Assembly: GCA_018668195.1 (NCBI GenBank)
Contig: JABITU010000166.1
Location: 1 to 44,000, forward strand
Length of the DNA: 44,000 nucleotides
Source of the DNA: Tateyamaria sp.
GTDB taxonomy: Bacteria; Pseudomonadota; Alphaproteobacteria; Rhodobacterales; Rhodobacteraceae
Direction: 5' to 3'
Positions 8,863-17,865 of this stretch are shown here, in pieces. Every line of letters starts with the position of its first letter. Positions within the stretch are counted from its first letter, which is position 1. The translations under genes and the position numbers were made by a program. The notes under the pieces are model-generated. The model saw only the letters and a list, made by a program, of their open reading frames with translations, ran no database searches and was not told where the DNA came from.

Positions 8863-9146
8863 GACTGGATCACCCGCAATCTGTCTTTTTCATAGGTACC
8901 AAAAGGGCCCAGAACACGGGCGTGAATTAAGGGGGCAGACATCGACGCTGTTGAATGGTTTCTGACGGAATGAATGACGGATCCCCCTCCACTGGTTTCC
9001 TTGTTTTACAGAAAAATAGAGCAGCTTCTTGCTACCTTGAAACAACGTTTCATGATGGGAGATAGTTGCTAAATTGAAGGCGCTTGCAGATCGCCGCGTT
9101 TGACCTTTGGACGCCCACGGTCGACAAGCGAATAAAGGAGGCTGCA
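8863..9146. other. Divergent promoter region between tctBAC and AEC transporter
   Basis: This gap of roughly 285 bases has no gene and must hold the promoters for tctBAC (leftward) and the AEC transporter (rightward). The clearest element is the inverted repeat TGAAAC-AAC-GTTTCA at 9038-9052. I could not place convincing -35/-10 boxes. Confidence 0.5.
9038..9052. promoter_or_regulatory. Candidate operator TGAAAC-N3-GTTTCA
   Basis: A perfect 6-base inverted repeat with a 3-base spacer (TGAAACAACGTTTCA) between divergent transporter genes. It resembles sites bound by IclR/KdgR- or LacI-type regulators. No such regulator is encoded in this window, so the binder would be elsewhere. Confidence 0.45.
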
Positions 9147-9167
9147 ATGGCAGGCGGGCGACTGTGA
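9147..9167 (+). other. Six-codon minicistron coupled to the AEC gene
   Basis: A strong ribosome site, AAGGAGG (9135-9141), is correctly spaced for an ATG at 9147. That ATG opens a six-codon frame, MAGGRL, ending in a TGA that overlaps the GTG start of the AEC gene (GTGA, 9164-9167). The AEC start itself lies 22 bases past the Shine-Dalgarno. This looks like a leader frame feeding terminating ribosomes to the permease. Confidence 0.5.
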
Positions 9168-10054
9168 CAGGCGAAATCCTGAATATTATTGCGCCCGTTC
9201 TCGTGGTCGCCGGGATCGGTTTTTTTCTTGAAATCCGCGGTATCGGTTTTCAGTCGGAAACACTGAGCCGTCTTGCGATGATGATCGGCACACCCTGCCT
9301 CGTCTTTTCGTCACTGACGAACACCGCACTGCCGGGTGACTCCCTTCTGCGTATCGTGTTCATTTCGTTTTCGGCCGCCTGTGTTGCAGCTGTTTTGTCC
9401 GGCGCCGCGCTTTTGGTGCTGCGGCTGCCTTGGCGGACTTTCTTGTCTTCGCTGTCACTTCCGAACGCGGGCAATGCGGGCCTTCCGCTGGTCTTTTTCG
9501 CCTTTGCCGAGCCCGGGCTGTCCATCGGCGCTGCGTTCTTTTTCATGATCGCGCTGATCCAATACACCGTCGTACCGGCGATCGTCACCGGGGATCCGGG
9601 GTTTCGGAAATTGCTGCGAGAACCGCTGGTCTGGTCCGTCGTCGCGGTTGTTGCCTTTCGAGCGACTGATCTGCCTGTCCCGACCGTGATTGCTGATACC
9701 ACGCAATTGCTGGGCGGGATCATGATCCCGATCATGTTGATCCTTTTGGGGGGCGCGCTGTCACGGCTGAAAGTATCTGACATCAAGACAAGTGTATTGC
9801 TGGCCTTCGTGCGGTTGGCCGTTGGTGTAACAACTGGGTTATTGATGGTCGTTCTGTTCCGCCTCCAAGGTGTCGAGGCGGGCGCAATCTTTCTTTTGTG
9901 TTCAATGCCGTCGGCGCTGATCACCTATGTGATTGCGCAGCACTTTGGGCGCAGCCCCGAGCGCGTAGCCGGTCATGTCGTCAGTTCGACAGTGCTGAAT
10001 TTCGCCTGCCTTCCGATTTTGATTTCGGTCGCGATCCACCTGGCGGGGCGCTAA
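9164..10054 (+). CDS. AEC-family (auxin efflux carrier-like) transporter
   Basis: A 296-residue membrane protein of the AEC family (MdcF/YfdV-like), with about ten hydrophobic segments in two halves and the NAGNAGLPL motif in the middle. Bacterial members export or import small organic acids such as malonate or malate. The GTG at 9164 fits the family N-terminus (TGEILNIIAPVLVVAGIGFF). A longer TTG frame from 9107 adds 19 polar residues and has no ribosome site. Translation is probably coupled to the six-codon leader frame in front. The 3' end overlaps the convergent dehydrogenase by four bases. Confidence 0.85.
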   Translation: MTGEILNIIAPVLVVAGIGFFLEIRGIGFQSETLSRLAMMIGTPCLVFSSLTNTALPGDSLLRIVFISFSAACVAAVLSGAALLVLRLPWRTFLSSLSLPNAGNAGLPLVFFAFAEPGLSIGAAFFFMIALIQYTVVPAIVTGDPGFRKLLREPLVWSVVAVVAFRATDLPVPTVIADTTQLLGGIMIPIMLILLGGALSRLKVSDIKTSVLLAFVRLAVGVTTGLLMVVLFRLQGVEAGAIFLLCSMPSALITYVIAQHFGRSPERVAGHVVSSTVLNFACLPILISVAIHLAGR

Positions 10055-10911
10055 TCCTTGGCCATCCGTTCGACCGCCAGAAAGACGGCTGAATTGTCTA
10101 GCCCGCCCTCGCCCGCTGCCTCGGCATCTTCCATCATCTCCAGATAGCGCGCCACCATCGGCAGTTGACTGTGCCCATTGCGGGCCGCCATCTCGCGGAT
10201 CAAAGTGAAGTCCTTTTTCGACTGGGTAATCCGGCCAAGCGGGGTGAAATCTCGCGCCACCATCAGCGGACCCTTGGCGGCCATTACATCGGATCGCGCG
10301 GCAGATCGTTGTGCGGTTTCAAGAAACGTCTCGGGATCAAGACCGAGAGCCTGGGCAAAAACCAAACCTTCGGCGACGGCCGCCCGGTTCAGACCAAGCA
10401 CGCAATTGATGGCAAGCTTGGTTCTGTTGCCGTCCCCGATGGTTCCGACGCGCTCTCGGTTGGGTGAAATCGCATCCGCCATACCTTCAAATTCATCAAG
10501 ACCTGCCGGATCACCTCCAAGCAGCAACAGCGCTGTGCCCTGCTCAACCTGCTTACTCGTGCCCGAGATCGGGGCCTCGACCAGGGTGATCCCCTTGGTT
10601 TTTGCACTGGTCTCCAATGCCGCCACGTCGTCGGGGTCGCAGGTGCTCATAGTAACAAGAACCTTACCGGTGCCCTCAGGCGCATCCGAGATGATATCAG
10701 CCAACTGGTCCGTGCTGAAAACAGCCGAAAGCAGGATGTCGCTTTGCCAGAGATCCGCGGGGTCCGAAGGCGTTCCACCCTTTTCTTGAAGCATTGCGCC
10801 GCGCGCCGGGTCTAGATCAAAGCCAAGCACGCGGTGCCCTGCGCCCAAAAGCCGGTTGGACAATGCCATGCCGATCAATCCCAGACCGAAAACCCCAACC
10901 GTTTTGGCCAC
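10051..10911 (-). CDS. 3-hydroxyisobutyrate dehydrogenase-family NAD(P) oxidoreductase (copy 1)
   Basis: A 286-residue beta-hydroxyacid dehydrogenase. The Rossmann motif GLGLIG is at residues 9-14, the substrate loop APISGTSKQVEQG at about 113-125, and the catalytic lysine is Lys165 in GNRTKLAINC. Family members oxidise 3-hydroxyisobutyrate, tartronate semialdehyde or similar beta-hydroxy acids. It is the last gene of the long operon that starts at 19960, 10 bases after the Gfo/Idh gene. The window has two more members of this family (31859 and 33644), which are clearly diverged and not recent duplicates. Confidence 0.9.
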   Translation of the reverse strand: MAKTVGVFGLGLIGMALSNRLLGAGHRVLGFDLDPARGAMLQEKGGTPSDPADLWQSDILLSAVFSTDQLADIISDAPEGTGKVLVTMSTCDPDDVAALETSAKTKGITLVEAPISGTSKQVEQGTALLLLGGDPAGLDEFEGMADAISPNRERVGTIGDGNRTKLAINCVLGLNRAAVAEGLVFAQALGLDPETFLETAQRSAARSDVMAAKGPLMVARDFTPLGRITQSKKDFTLIREMAARNGHSQLPMVARYLEMMEDAEAAGEGGLDNSAVFLAVERMAKD

Positions 10912-10921
10912 AGTATCTCTC

Positions 10922-11998
10922 CTATTGTGCCGCCTTCATGTCGGCCAGTTGCGACAACGCATGGTTCGACAGAGGCAGCGTCACAGGGTCGCCAGTCTCT
11001 GCCGAAAGGTCCGCGGCTGAATATGTCTCCATCACCATCCGGGCATGAGACGCATCCACCATGACCGGGCGATCCAATAGGCAATCTTCAAGAAAATGGA
11101 TGGTCTCCGGCCCCATTTGACCGGCAAAGACGTGGCCAACATGTTCGCCCGGCATGGTCGACATCGGATATTGCGTGCCGTCGGCGACCGTATTCAGCCA
11201 ATGGTCGCGTGCTGTGTCGTCCAGGATCAACGCCCCTTCGGTCCCGGTAATCTCGATCCAGGTACCGCAGTAGTTCGGATAGCTTGGCGGCAGATTCCAC
11301 CCCCCGCCTACGACGACAAGTGTTCCGTCCTCCATAGTGACGGTGGACCACATACAATCGTACGAGCCATTTAGCTCTTTCATATAGCCATAGGCGCCCT
11401 GACTATAGACTTTTGCAGGTTTCGTGTGCTCAAGCAGCCAAAATACAAAATCGAGATCGTGCGTGGATTCCATCGCTGCTGGCGACAGCTTGACCCGGTT
11501 GGCGATTTTTGTGCCAAGGGTGCGTGACAGATGGCGGCTGACCATCACGTTGACGACCTTGCCCAGCTTTCCCTCGGAAATCGACTTTTTGGCATAGGCG
11601 ATCTTGGGATTGAAGCGTTGCGAATAGCCGATGGTGAACTTCAGATTACCGGCCTGGGACAGCGCAATCAGATCGTCGGCTTCCCAGAATTCAAGCGCTA
11701 TAGGTTTTTCCAAAAGCACATTTTTGCCGGCCTTCAGGCAATCGCGGGCAATCGGGTAATGCGTCCCTTCCGGTGTCGTCGAGATGTAGACGACGCTGAT
11801 CGCAGGGTTGGCGACAATGTCCTGATAGTCCGTCGTAGCGGTTGCGGGATTGGTCAAAGCGCGAACTTCTGCAAGCCGTTCGGGCTTGATTTCGCAGATA
11901 TGAAGCGCATCGACCAAGGCCGATTTAGCCAGCGTTTCGGCGCGAATTCCGCCGCACCAGCCCGTTCCGATCACCGCTACTTCTGTCGAAGCCATCAA
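10922..11998 (-). CDS. Gfo/Idh/MocA-family NAD(P)-dependent oxidoreductase (copy 2)
   Basis: A 358-residue Gfo/Idh/MocA dehydrogenase. The nucleotide-binding motif GTGWCG is near residue 11 and the EKP motif appears as LEKPIAL at about residue 95. The C-terminal beta-sheet domain is full length. The open frame starts with two methionines and either could initiate. It is separated by about 80 bases from the DASS permease upstream and followed closely by a HIBADH-like gene. It probably acts on the imported compound or its first product. Confidence 0.9.
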   Translation of the reverse strand: MMASTEVAVIGTGWCGGIRAETLAKSALVDALHICEIKPERLAEVRALTNPATATTDYQDIVANPAISVVYISTTPEGTHYPIARDCLKAGKNVLLEKPIALEFWEADDLIALSQAGNLKFTIGYSQRFNPKIAYAKKSISEGKLGKVVNVMVSRHLSRTLGTKIANRVKLSPAAMESTHDLDFVFWLLEHTKPAKVYSQGAYGYMKELNGSYDCMWSTVTMEDGTLVVVGGGWNLPPSYPNYCGTWIEITGTEGALILDDTARDHWLNTVADGTQYPMSTMPGEHVGHVFAGQMGPETIHFLEDCLLDRPVMVDASHARMVMETYSAADLSAETGDPVTLPLSNHALSQLADMKAAQ

Positions 11999-12079
11999 CG
12001 CTCTCCCATCGTGTGTTTGTTGTCCATCAGCTATCGTGCGAGCAACGAAGTCGCCAATAATAAATTCTAATGCCGGGCA

Positions 12080-13453
12080 TCAGACAAACCCGATCAGTTG
12101 CCACCAGTAATACGTGAGCGGAAGTCCCACGCACGTCACTGCCAGGGCCAGCCAAAGGCAAAGGCGCAAAAAGACCGCGTTTGGCACCTTTGAGATAGAC
12201 ATTGCGACGATCAAGGGTGGCGCCTGATAAGGGATGGCTGGTGTCGATATTCCGATAATTTGGGTCATGGAAACCGCTTCCAACGATAGGCCGGTCGCCT
12301 CGGCCAATGGTGCTGCGAAGGGAACGAGCACCGCCGGTGCAGCCGGTGCGGTGGTCAGATGCGACAAAGCAAACGAAAATCCGTAGACAGCATAGATCGA
12401 TGACAGGCCCCCTTCCCCGTCCAAAGGCAGGTTTCGGATCAGGACATCGGCCAAAAGCTGATCAAGCCCTGCACCGCGGGCGACGGCGACGACCGTCACG
12501 ATGGAGGCAAAGAAGATCGCGGGTGTCAGATCGATCTGTTCGCGCATCGCAGTGGGTTTCAACATTCCGAACCGGGGCCAAATCACGATCGCCGCAGCCG
12601 TCAACGCAATCCATGCAGGCGGGATACCATGGGCAAAATCGGTCATCCACATCGCGATGGCAGCCCCGAGAACTATAAGCAGACGACGCTGTTCAGGTCG
12701 CTTGATTGTGGCTTCAGCCTGGCTTTGCAGCGTCTCGGAAATCGGGTCGCGACAAAAGCCGACCATCAACAAAACAAGGAGGCCAAACCGCAGCAGGTTC
12801 ACCGGAAACTGTAGCAAAAAGTACCCCGAATAAGTGCTGTGAATGCCGTAAAGTTGGTCCATCGTGCCGACATGAACGATGGTCGGCAGGTTTGCGGTGA
12901 GGATCGTATAAGTCGGCAAGAGCGTGGCGGCAGAGGCGGTGGCAATCAGCCCGATAGCCCCTCGTCCGTCAGCCGCAAGACCCAGACGGTCCGCAAGCGC
13001 TGCGGCAATCGGGATCATCACGATGATCCGGGGCATGGTGGAAGGGATCAGCACGCCAAGCGCCATCCCCGCAGCCGCGATTACCAAGATCGCGCGCGGA
13101 TAGGACGCCCCCGTCAGCCCGATCAATCGCTCTGAGACGCGCGCGGCAAGCCCCGTCGCGGCAATTGCGACCCCAAGGATGATGCCCGATACCAGCAGCC
13201 AGAAACCGCTGGACATGAAGCCCGAAAACACGGCCTCGCGCGGGATAATGCCAAGCGCCAATGCGGACAGGAAGATACCGAAGGCGGTGACGATCTCGGG
13301 CACGGCGCGGGTGGCAAAAAGCGTGAGCGCTGCACTGCCGATACCGGCCGCTTTCCAGATTTCCCCGGCCTCGCCCAGAGAAATGCCGTAGGCTACAAAC
13401 GCCGCCCCCAAGGCGACGCCTGTACTCGAAATCTGACTGCTGGTCAGACCCAT
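12080..13453 (-). CDS. DASS/SLC13-type anion permease
   Basis: A 457-residue multi-pass membrane protein resembling the divalent anion:sodium symporter (DASS, SLC13) family that carries dicarboxylates, sulfate or related anions. It has about 11-13 hydrophobic segments, with family-like stretches LIATASAATLLPT in the first half and LSHLTTAPAAPAVLVPFAAP in the second. The ATG at 13453 lies 13 bases past the quinone oxidoreductase stop. The frame is open 29 codons further upstream, but that part overlaps the previous gene and is not hydrophobic. It is a third, mechanistically different organic-anion carrier in the same operon as a TRAP system. Confidence 0.82.
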   Translation of the reverse strand: MGLTSSQISSTGVALGAAFVAYGISLGEAGEIWKAAGIGSAALTLFATRAVPEIVTAFGIFLSALALGIIPREAVFSGFMSSGFWLLVSGIILGVAIAATGLAARVSERLIGLTGASYPRAILVIAAAGMALGVLIPSTMPRIIVMIPIAAALADRLGLAADGRGAIGLIATASAATLLPTYTILTANLPTIVHVGTMDQLYGIHSTYSGYFLLQFPVNLLRFGLLVLLMVGFCRDPISETLQSQAEATIKRPEQRRLLIVLGAAIAMWMTDFAHGIPPAWIALTAAAIVIWPRFGMLKPTAMREQIDLTPAIFFASIVTVVAVARGAGLDQLLADVLIRNLPLDGEGGLSSIYAVYGFSFALSHLTTAPAAPAVLVPFAAPLAEATGLSLEAVSMTQIIGISTPAIPYQAPPLIVAMSISKVPNAVFLRLCLWLALAVTCVGLPLTYYWWQLIGFV

Positions 13454-13466
13454 CAACGGCGCAATC

Positions 13467-14438
13467 TCACGGCAGGAAAATAGTTGAGCCAGTGGTGGCT
13501 CCCGCCTCCAGCTCGGTATGAGCGGCGGCGACCTCGGCAAGAGGCCGGCGCTGGTTGATATTGATGGTGACGTGGCCGCCGAGAATCATATCGAAAACGC
13601 GCCGAGCAGAGTGTTCCAAGTCAGAGCGCGGGCCGACGTAGTTGGCAAGCGTCGGGCGCGTAAAATAGAGCGAACCGCCATGTTGAAGCGCGCTTGGTGA
13701 TACCGCCGGGGCTTCTCCGGTCGTCGCGCCGAAGGACACGAACAGGCCATAGGTTGCCAGAGAGGCCATCGAGGTCTCGAACGTCGCTTTACCAATGCTG
13801 TCATAGACAACGGGCACGCCCGCCCCGCCCGTGATTTCTTTCACACGCGCGGCAATGTCGGTTGTCTTGCGGTCGATGGCATAGGCATAGCCTTGGTCCA
13901 GCGCGGCCGCGCAGTTCTCGGGTCCAGATGTGACGCCGATCATCTCGGCCCCAAGATGCTTGCCCCATTGACCGGCAATCTGGCCCACGCCGCCCGAAGC
14001 CGCGTAGAACAACACCTGATCGCCCGGCTGCACTTTGTACGTGCGCTCCAACAAGTATTCGACCGTCATCCCCTTCATCAGGGCTGCGGAGGCGGTTTCA
14101 TCCGAGATCCCGTCTGGGATCTTGAGAACCCGAGCGGCAGGCGCATTTCGCGCCGTTGCATAGGCCCCCAGCACGCCGCCATAGACGACGTGATCACCGA
14201 CGGCAAAACCATCCACCCCGGCACCAACAGCGGTGATTTCGCCAGCCGCTTCGAGGCCTAGAGGCGATGGCACCTTCATCGGGTAGTAGCCAGAGCGCTG
14301 GTACACATCCATGTAATTCAGCCCAATGGCAGTCTGACGGATTTGCACCTCGCCTTCACCTGGCGAGGGCAGATCGAATTCTTCGATCTGCATCACGTCG
14401 GGAGCGCCGGTTTCATTCATAATTATGCGTTGTGCCAT
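13467..14438 (-). CDS. Quinone oxidoreductase (zeta-crystallin-type MDR)
   Basis: A 323-residue zinc-free medium-chain dehydrogenase/reductase of the NADPH:quinone reductase type. It has the N-terminal GroES-like fold (GLNYMDVYQRSGYYP at about residues 39-53) and the NADPH-binding AASGGVGQIAGQWGKHLG in the middle. It lacks the four-cysteine structural zinc site of alcohol dehydrogenases. Enzymes of this group reduce quinones or activated C=C bonds using NADPH. It lies 10 bases after DUF1330 and 13 bases before the permease, in the long operon. Confidence 0.92.
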   Translation of the reverse strand: MAQRIIMNETGAPDVMQIEEFDLPSPGEGEVQIRQTAIGLNYMDVYQRSGYYPMKVPSPLGLEAAGEITAVGAGVDGFAVGDHVVYGGVLGAYATARNAPAARVLKIPDGISDETASAALMKGMTVEYLLERTYKVQPGDQVLFYAASGGVGQIAGQWGKHLGAEMIGVTSGPENCAAALDQGYAYAIDRKTTDIAARVKEITGGAGVPVVYDSIGKATFETSMASLATYGLFVSFGATTGEAPAVSPSALQHGGSLYFTRPTLANYVGPRSDLEHSARRVFDMILGGHVTININQRRPLAEVAAAHTELEAGATTGSTIFLP

Positions 14439-14448
14439 GTCGGCCTCC

Positions 14449-14754
14449 TCAGGTCGTCGCGTCGCCGCTTTCCACCACTACCGTCTGCACTTCGCCCGCG
14501 CCATTGGCCCGGCGAAATGCAGCAGCGGCATTGTATTCATCGGACTTAAAGCAAGCTGTTCCGTCCGCCAACGTCGGAAATTCGATCACCACGAAACGAT
14601 GGAAATGCTCGGGCCCTTCCATGATTTCATACTCTCCGCCGCGCGCAAGTACCTTGCCGCCGAAATTCTCGATAATCTCAGGAACAAGATCGGTGTAACG
14701 CTTGTATTCTACAGGGTCATTTATCTTGGCGCGGGCAATCCAATAGGCGGGCAT
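14449..14754 (-). CDS. DUF1330 family protein
   Basis: A 101-residue protein that matches the DUF1330 family throughout: MPAYWIARAKINDPVEY at the start, GGEYEIMEGP in the middle, and the FPTLADGTACFKSDEYNAA segment. It folds as a dimeric alpha/beta barrel (ferredoxin-like). The biochemical role is unknown, and related folds act as small monooxygenases or isomerases. Spacing of 9-10 bases on each side places it firmly inside the TRAP/oxidoreductase operon. Confidence 0.9.
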   Translation of the reverse strand: MPAYWIARAKINDPVEYKRYTDLVPEIIENFGGKVLARGGEYEIMEGPEHFHRFVVIEFPTLADGTACFKSDEYNAAAAFRRANGAGEVQTVVVESGDATT

Positions 14755-14763
14755 GGGCGATCC

Positions 14764-16119
14764 TTACATGAGTAGGTTGGGCAACCAGTTTGAGATGCCG
14801 GGGAAAACGATGAGCAACAGGATCGCGAAAAGCATCACGAACCAATAGGGGATCGACGAATAGAAGATCTGCTGAACGCCAATCTCGTCGTCGTTGATTG
14901 CGGCCTTGACGGTATAGACCAAGAGCCCGAAAGGCGGCGTCAGCAATCCCGCCTCGATGGCGATGATGCCGATGATGGCAAAGGCCAATTGATCAAATCC
15001 GAACGCCATTGCCACAGGTTCGAGAATGGGCACGGTCAGCAGCATGATCGAGATACTGTCGATGATCATGCCGAGGACGAACCAGATCAGGATGATGATG
15101 CCCAAAACCATGAAGGGCTCGAATCCGCTGTTCACAAAGAATTCGCGGATCGCGTTGGTAACCCCGGTCATAGCCAGCGTCCGGGAATAAAGCGCTGCCG
15201 CGAGAAGCAGGATCATGATCGGCGCGGCCGTCTTGCCGACGGAATAGATCGAATCGATGAATTCGCGCCACCGCATCCCCTTGATACCGGCCAGGATCAG
15301 AGCAAGTGCCGCCCCTGCGCCAGCACCTTCGGTCGGTGTGAAAATACCGAACCAGATGCCACCCAGAACCGCTCCGACGATGCCAAAGACACCGAACATC
15401 GAGACAAAAAGCTGGCGCGGTGGCAGTTCGACTTTGCTGCTGTCAAAGCCGTCTTCGACTTGAATCGCTTCGTTGTTCACACTGGCCGCACCCTCGCCCA
15501 CCAGCTCGGGTTTGGTCAGCGCACGGATGACGATGTAGAGGATGAAAAGCGTCGCAAGAAGGATACCCGGTAGGACGCCTGCAAGGAACAGACGCCCAAT
15601 AGATTGTTCAGTCAGGATGCCCCACACGATCATCAGAACCGAGGGCGGGATGAGCATGCCAAGGCAGCTTGATCCGGCAATAGCCCCAAGCGAAAAGCCA
15701 CGGTCATAATTGTGGGCCTTCATTTCGGGGTAGGCAATTCGGCTGAAGGCCGCCGCCGATGCGATGGATACACCCGTCACAAACGAAAAGACGGTGTTGC
15801 CCAGCACTGTGGCGATGGCGAGGCGGGCCGGAATTCTCTTAAGCCCACGGTTGATGGCAACATAGATGTCCGTAATCGCCCCGGATCGTCCAATAAATTC
15901 GCCCATCAGCATAAACAGGGGGATCACCGCAAACGTGAAATCCCGCAGAGCCTCGGCAGAAGTGGAGGCAATCGTGGCCTCTACGATGCGCATCTTGCCG
16001 GTGACAAGATAGATGCCAACCAGCGACGTCACGCCAAGGGCCACCGCCACGTGGACACCCAAAAGCACGAGACCCAGCAAAAGAACGATTATCAGCGAGG
16101 CAGTTTCGAAATCGAACAC
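14764..16119 (-). CDS. dctM: TRAP transporter large permease (DctM)
   Basis: A 451-residue integral membrane protein of the DctM family, with about 12-13 transmembrane segments. Typical segments include PLFMLMGEFIGRSG near residue 66, SSCLGMLIPPSVLMIVWG in the middle, and the late LTPPFGLLVYTVKA. It is the sodium-coupled transport subunit of a TRAP system and works with DctQ (two bases upstream) and the DctP receptor. An unusually polar loop of about 25 residues around 215-235 (VNNEAIQVEDGFDSS) sits between the helices. Confidence 0.94.
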   Translation of the reverse strand: MFDFETASLIIVLLLGLVLLGVHVAVALGVTSLVGIYLVTGKMRIVEATIASTSAEALRDFTFAVIPLFMLMGEFIGRSGAITDIYVAINRGLKRIPARLAIATVLGNTVFSFVTGVSIASAAAFSRIAYPEMKAHNYDRGFSLGAIAGSSCLGMLIPPSVLMIVWGILTEQSIGRLFLAGVLPGILLATLFILYIVIRALTKPELVGEGAASVNNEAIQVEDGFDSSKVELPPRQLFVSMFGVFGIVGAVLGGIWFGIFTPTEGAGAGAALALILAGIKGMRWREFIDSIYSVGKTAAPIMILLLAAALYSRTLAMTGVTNAIREFFVNSGFEPFMVLGIIILIWFVLGMIIDSISIMLLTVPILEPVAMAFGFDQLAFAIIGIIAIEAGLLTPPFGLLVYTVKAAINDDEIGVQQIFYSSIPYWFVMLFAILLLIVFPGISNWLPNLLM

Positions 16120-16121
16120 GC

Positions 16122-16622
16122 TTAGAGCTCCATTTGCTCGACCCGCAGGTCAAAGATTTCGACAAGTGCGAGCAGAGTATAATTGATACCCGCGAGCCCT
16201 GCCCCAAAAACGATCATCCAGCGTGCCGGCCAGACCGGAACGTGCAAGGACCCTTCCCCATCAAACTCCCAGTTTGCCAAGGACCGAACTGCAGGTTTTA
16301 TGCCTGCCTTAAGTAGAAAGAAAAACAGCGCCGCGCCAAGGATCAGAGCAAAGATCAAAAGTGCCTTTTGCACGGGCTTTGGCAGGGCCAAGACGACGAA
16401 ATCAGCCCGCAACATTGAGTTTGATCTCACAGCGTATCCGATTTGCAGAAAAACAATCATAACCACCGAATTGGCGACGATTTCCTTTGTGCCCGAAATC
16501 GGCATGTTCAGCGCGCGAGTGATGATTTCCGCAAGAATGAAGAAGCAAAGGACAAATGACCAGACCGCGCCAAGGATCATCAGGAATTTGGTAAGCCGGT
16601 CGCTTAGTCGAACAAGTACCAT
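16122..16622 (-). CDS. dctQ: TRAP transporter small permease (DctQ)
   Basis: A 166-residue four-helix membrane protein of the DctQ family, counted from MVLVRLSDRLTKFL. AGAGG is placed before this ATG. The longer open frame to 16715 runs back into the DctP stop region and is unlikely. The conserved first-helix/loop region reads LNMPISGTKEIV, typical of small TRAP permeases. It joins the large permease gene with a two-base gap and probably forms the membrane complex with it. Confidence 0.92.
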   Translation of the reverse strand: MVLVRLSDRLTKFLMILGAVWSFVLCFFILAEIITRALNMPISGTKEIVANSVVMIVFLQIGYAVRSNSMLRADFVVLALPKPVQKALLIFALILGAALFFFLLKAGIKPAVRSLANWEFDGEGSLHVPVWPARWMIVFGAGLAGINYTLLALVEIFDLRVEQMEL

Positions 16623-16687
16623 TTTGACCTCTGAGCTTGGAGAATTGCGGATGCCCCGCTGGCAAAGCGAAGCATCCAGTTTTGTGA

Positions 16688-17749
16688 TTACTCGACCACG
16701 TAGCGCACCGGCCACTCGTAGCCGTTGGCCTCTGCCCGATCGAGCACGAGGTTCAAGACCTTTTTGGCCGGAAGTCCCTGTGCTTCCAGATCATCGGCCA
16801 GCGATTGCGGCCATTCTGCCAAGCTTTCGGCCCACGCCTTGCGGACTGATGGGTCGATTTCAGTGACAGTTATCAACCCGCGCAGTTCATCGACCAGACG
16901 GTCATATTCAGACGCGTTGACAGAGCCCGTCTGCTGCTCGTAGTCGGCGGAGACCTCGTGCAGGATTACTTTGAAGTCATCCGGCAATTCGTCGTAGGTG
17001 TCTTTGTTGATGGTCAGCCCATGCCACGTCATCGAGCCAAAGCCGATCAGTGTGTAGTAGGGTCCGGGTTCGTACAGTTTGAGGTTCACCCAGGCCGACG
17101 GGAACATGATCCAACCTTCGTAGACGTTGGTGTTCATCTCGGTATAGGCCGTCGCCAAGGACGATTGCACTTCAGACACGCCCGCCAGTTTCAACCAGTT
17201 GAGGTTCAGTCCGGCACCCGCGATCTTTTGACCTTGCAGATCCGACAGATCTTCCCAAGGGAAGGATGTGCCAAGGTTGTACCCGCCATCAGCGATCCGG
17301 CTGAGCATGACCTGATTGAACTTGTCCTCAAAGACGTCCGTCAAATACGGCACTTCGGCGTAGACCTCCTGTGCGATCTTCAGCGACGTTTCCGGGTCCA
17401 TCGTGCCGAAAGGCATCATAACCTGAAACGCGTGCAGCGGAAGGTTGGAAGGTTCAAAGCAGAAACAGAAGCCGCCAATATCAAGGATGCCGTCCTGGAC
17501 GCCTTCCAGCACCTCGGTGACTTTTACGATTGAACCGGAGTAGCCTTCGACAAAGTTCACGGTGTGATCCGTGCGCGCTTCAACCCGTTCCTTCAGTTCT
17601 TTCTGGAAATAGTCGATCATCAGACCGGCATAAACGACGCCTGGCGGATGTCCGGACCCAATGCGAAGTGTGATGTCGTCTGCCGTCGCTGCCGACCCGA
17701 AAGTCATAGCAGTGAGTGCAGCGGCACCAGTTGCGATAAATCTTTTCAT
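16688..17749 (-). CDS. dctP: TRAP transporter substrate-binding protein (DctP family)
   Basis: A 353-residue extracytoplasmic receptor of the TRAP family. A Sec signal peptide of about 24 residues (MKRFIATGAAALTAMTFGSA) precedes the mature start DDITLRIGSGHPP. The start at 17749 follows GGAGG at the right distance; the frame opens four codons earlier. Features of note are GGFCFCFEPSNLPLHAF near residue 88 and the ligand-contact region WEDLSDLQGQKIAG. The ligand is presumably an organic acid of the GntR-controlled pathway. A 116-base gap separates it from the aldolase gene upstream. Confidence 0.93.
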   Translation of the reverse strand: MKRFIATGAAALTAMTFGSAATADDITLRIGSGHPPGVVYAGLMIDYFQKELKERVEARTDHTVNFVEGYSGSIVKVTEVLEGVQDGILDIGGFCFCFEPSNLPLHAFQVMMPFGTMDPETSLKIAQEVYAEVPYLTDVFEDKFNQVMLSRIADGGYNLGTSFPWEDLSDLQGQKIAGAGLNLNWLKLAGVSEVQSSLATAYTEMNTNVYEGWIMFPSAWVNLKLYEPGPYYTLIGFGSMTWHGLTINKDTYDELPDDFKVILHEVSADYEQQTGSVNASEYDRLVDELRGLITVTEIDPSVRKAWAESLAEWPQSLADDLEAQGLPAKKVLNLVLDRAEANGYEWPVRYVVE

Positions 17750-17865
17750 CTTATCCTCCATTTGATGTTCAGTGTCCGGTTCCGTTGCACCCGTTTTCGG
17801 CTTTGCAATCGGTCACGGTATCTTATTGCTCTGCTCTTTCGTTGATGCGTGCTCCTTGTCCTGCC

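Noticed and set aside
9250..9924. Minus-strand open frame of 224 codons opposite the AEC gene
   Set aside because: The plus-strand frame is a clear AEC membrane protein; the antisense product is rich in polar and basic residues without any motif.
14989..15573. Plus-strand open frame of 194 codons within dctM
   Set aside because: Extremely charged shadow of the DctM membrane helices, no ribosome site, no family resemblance.
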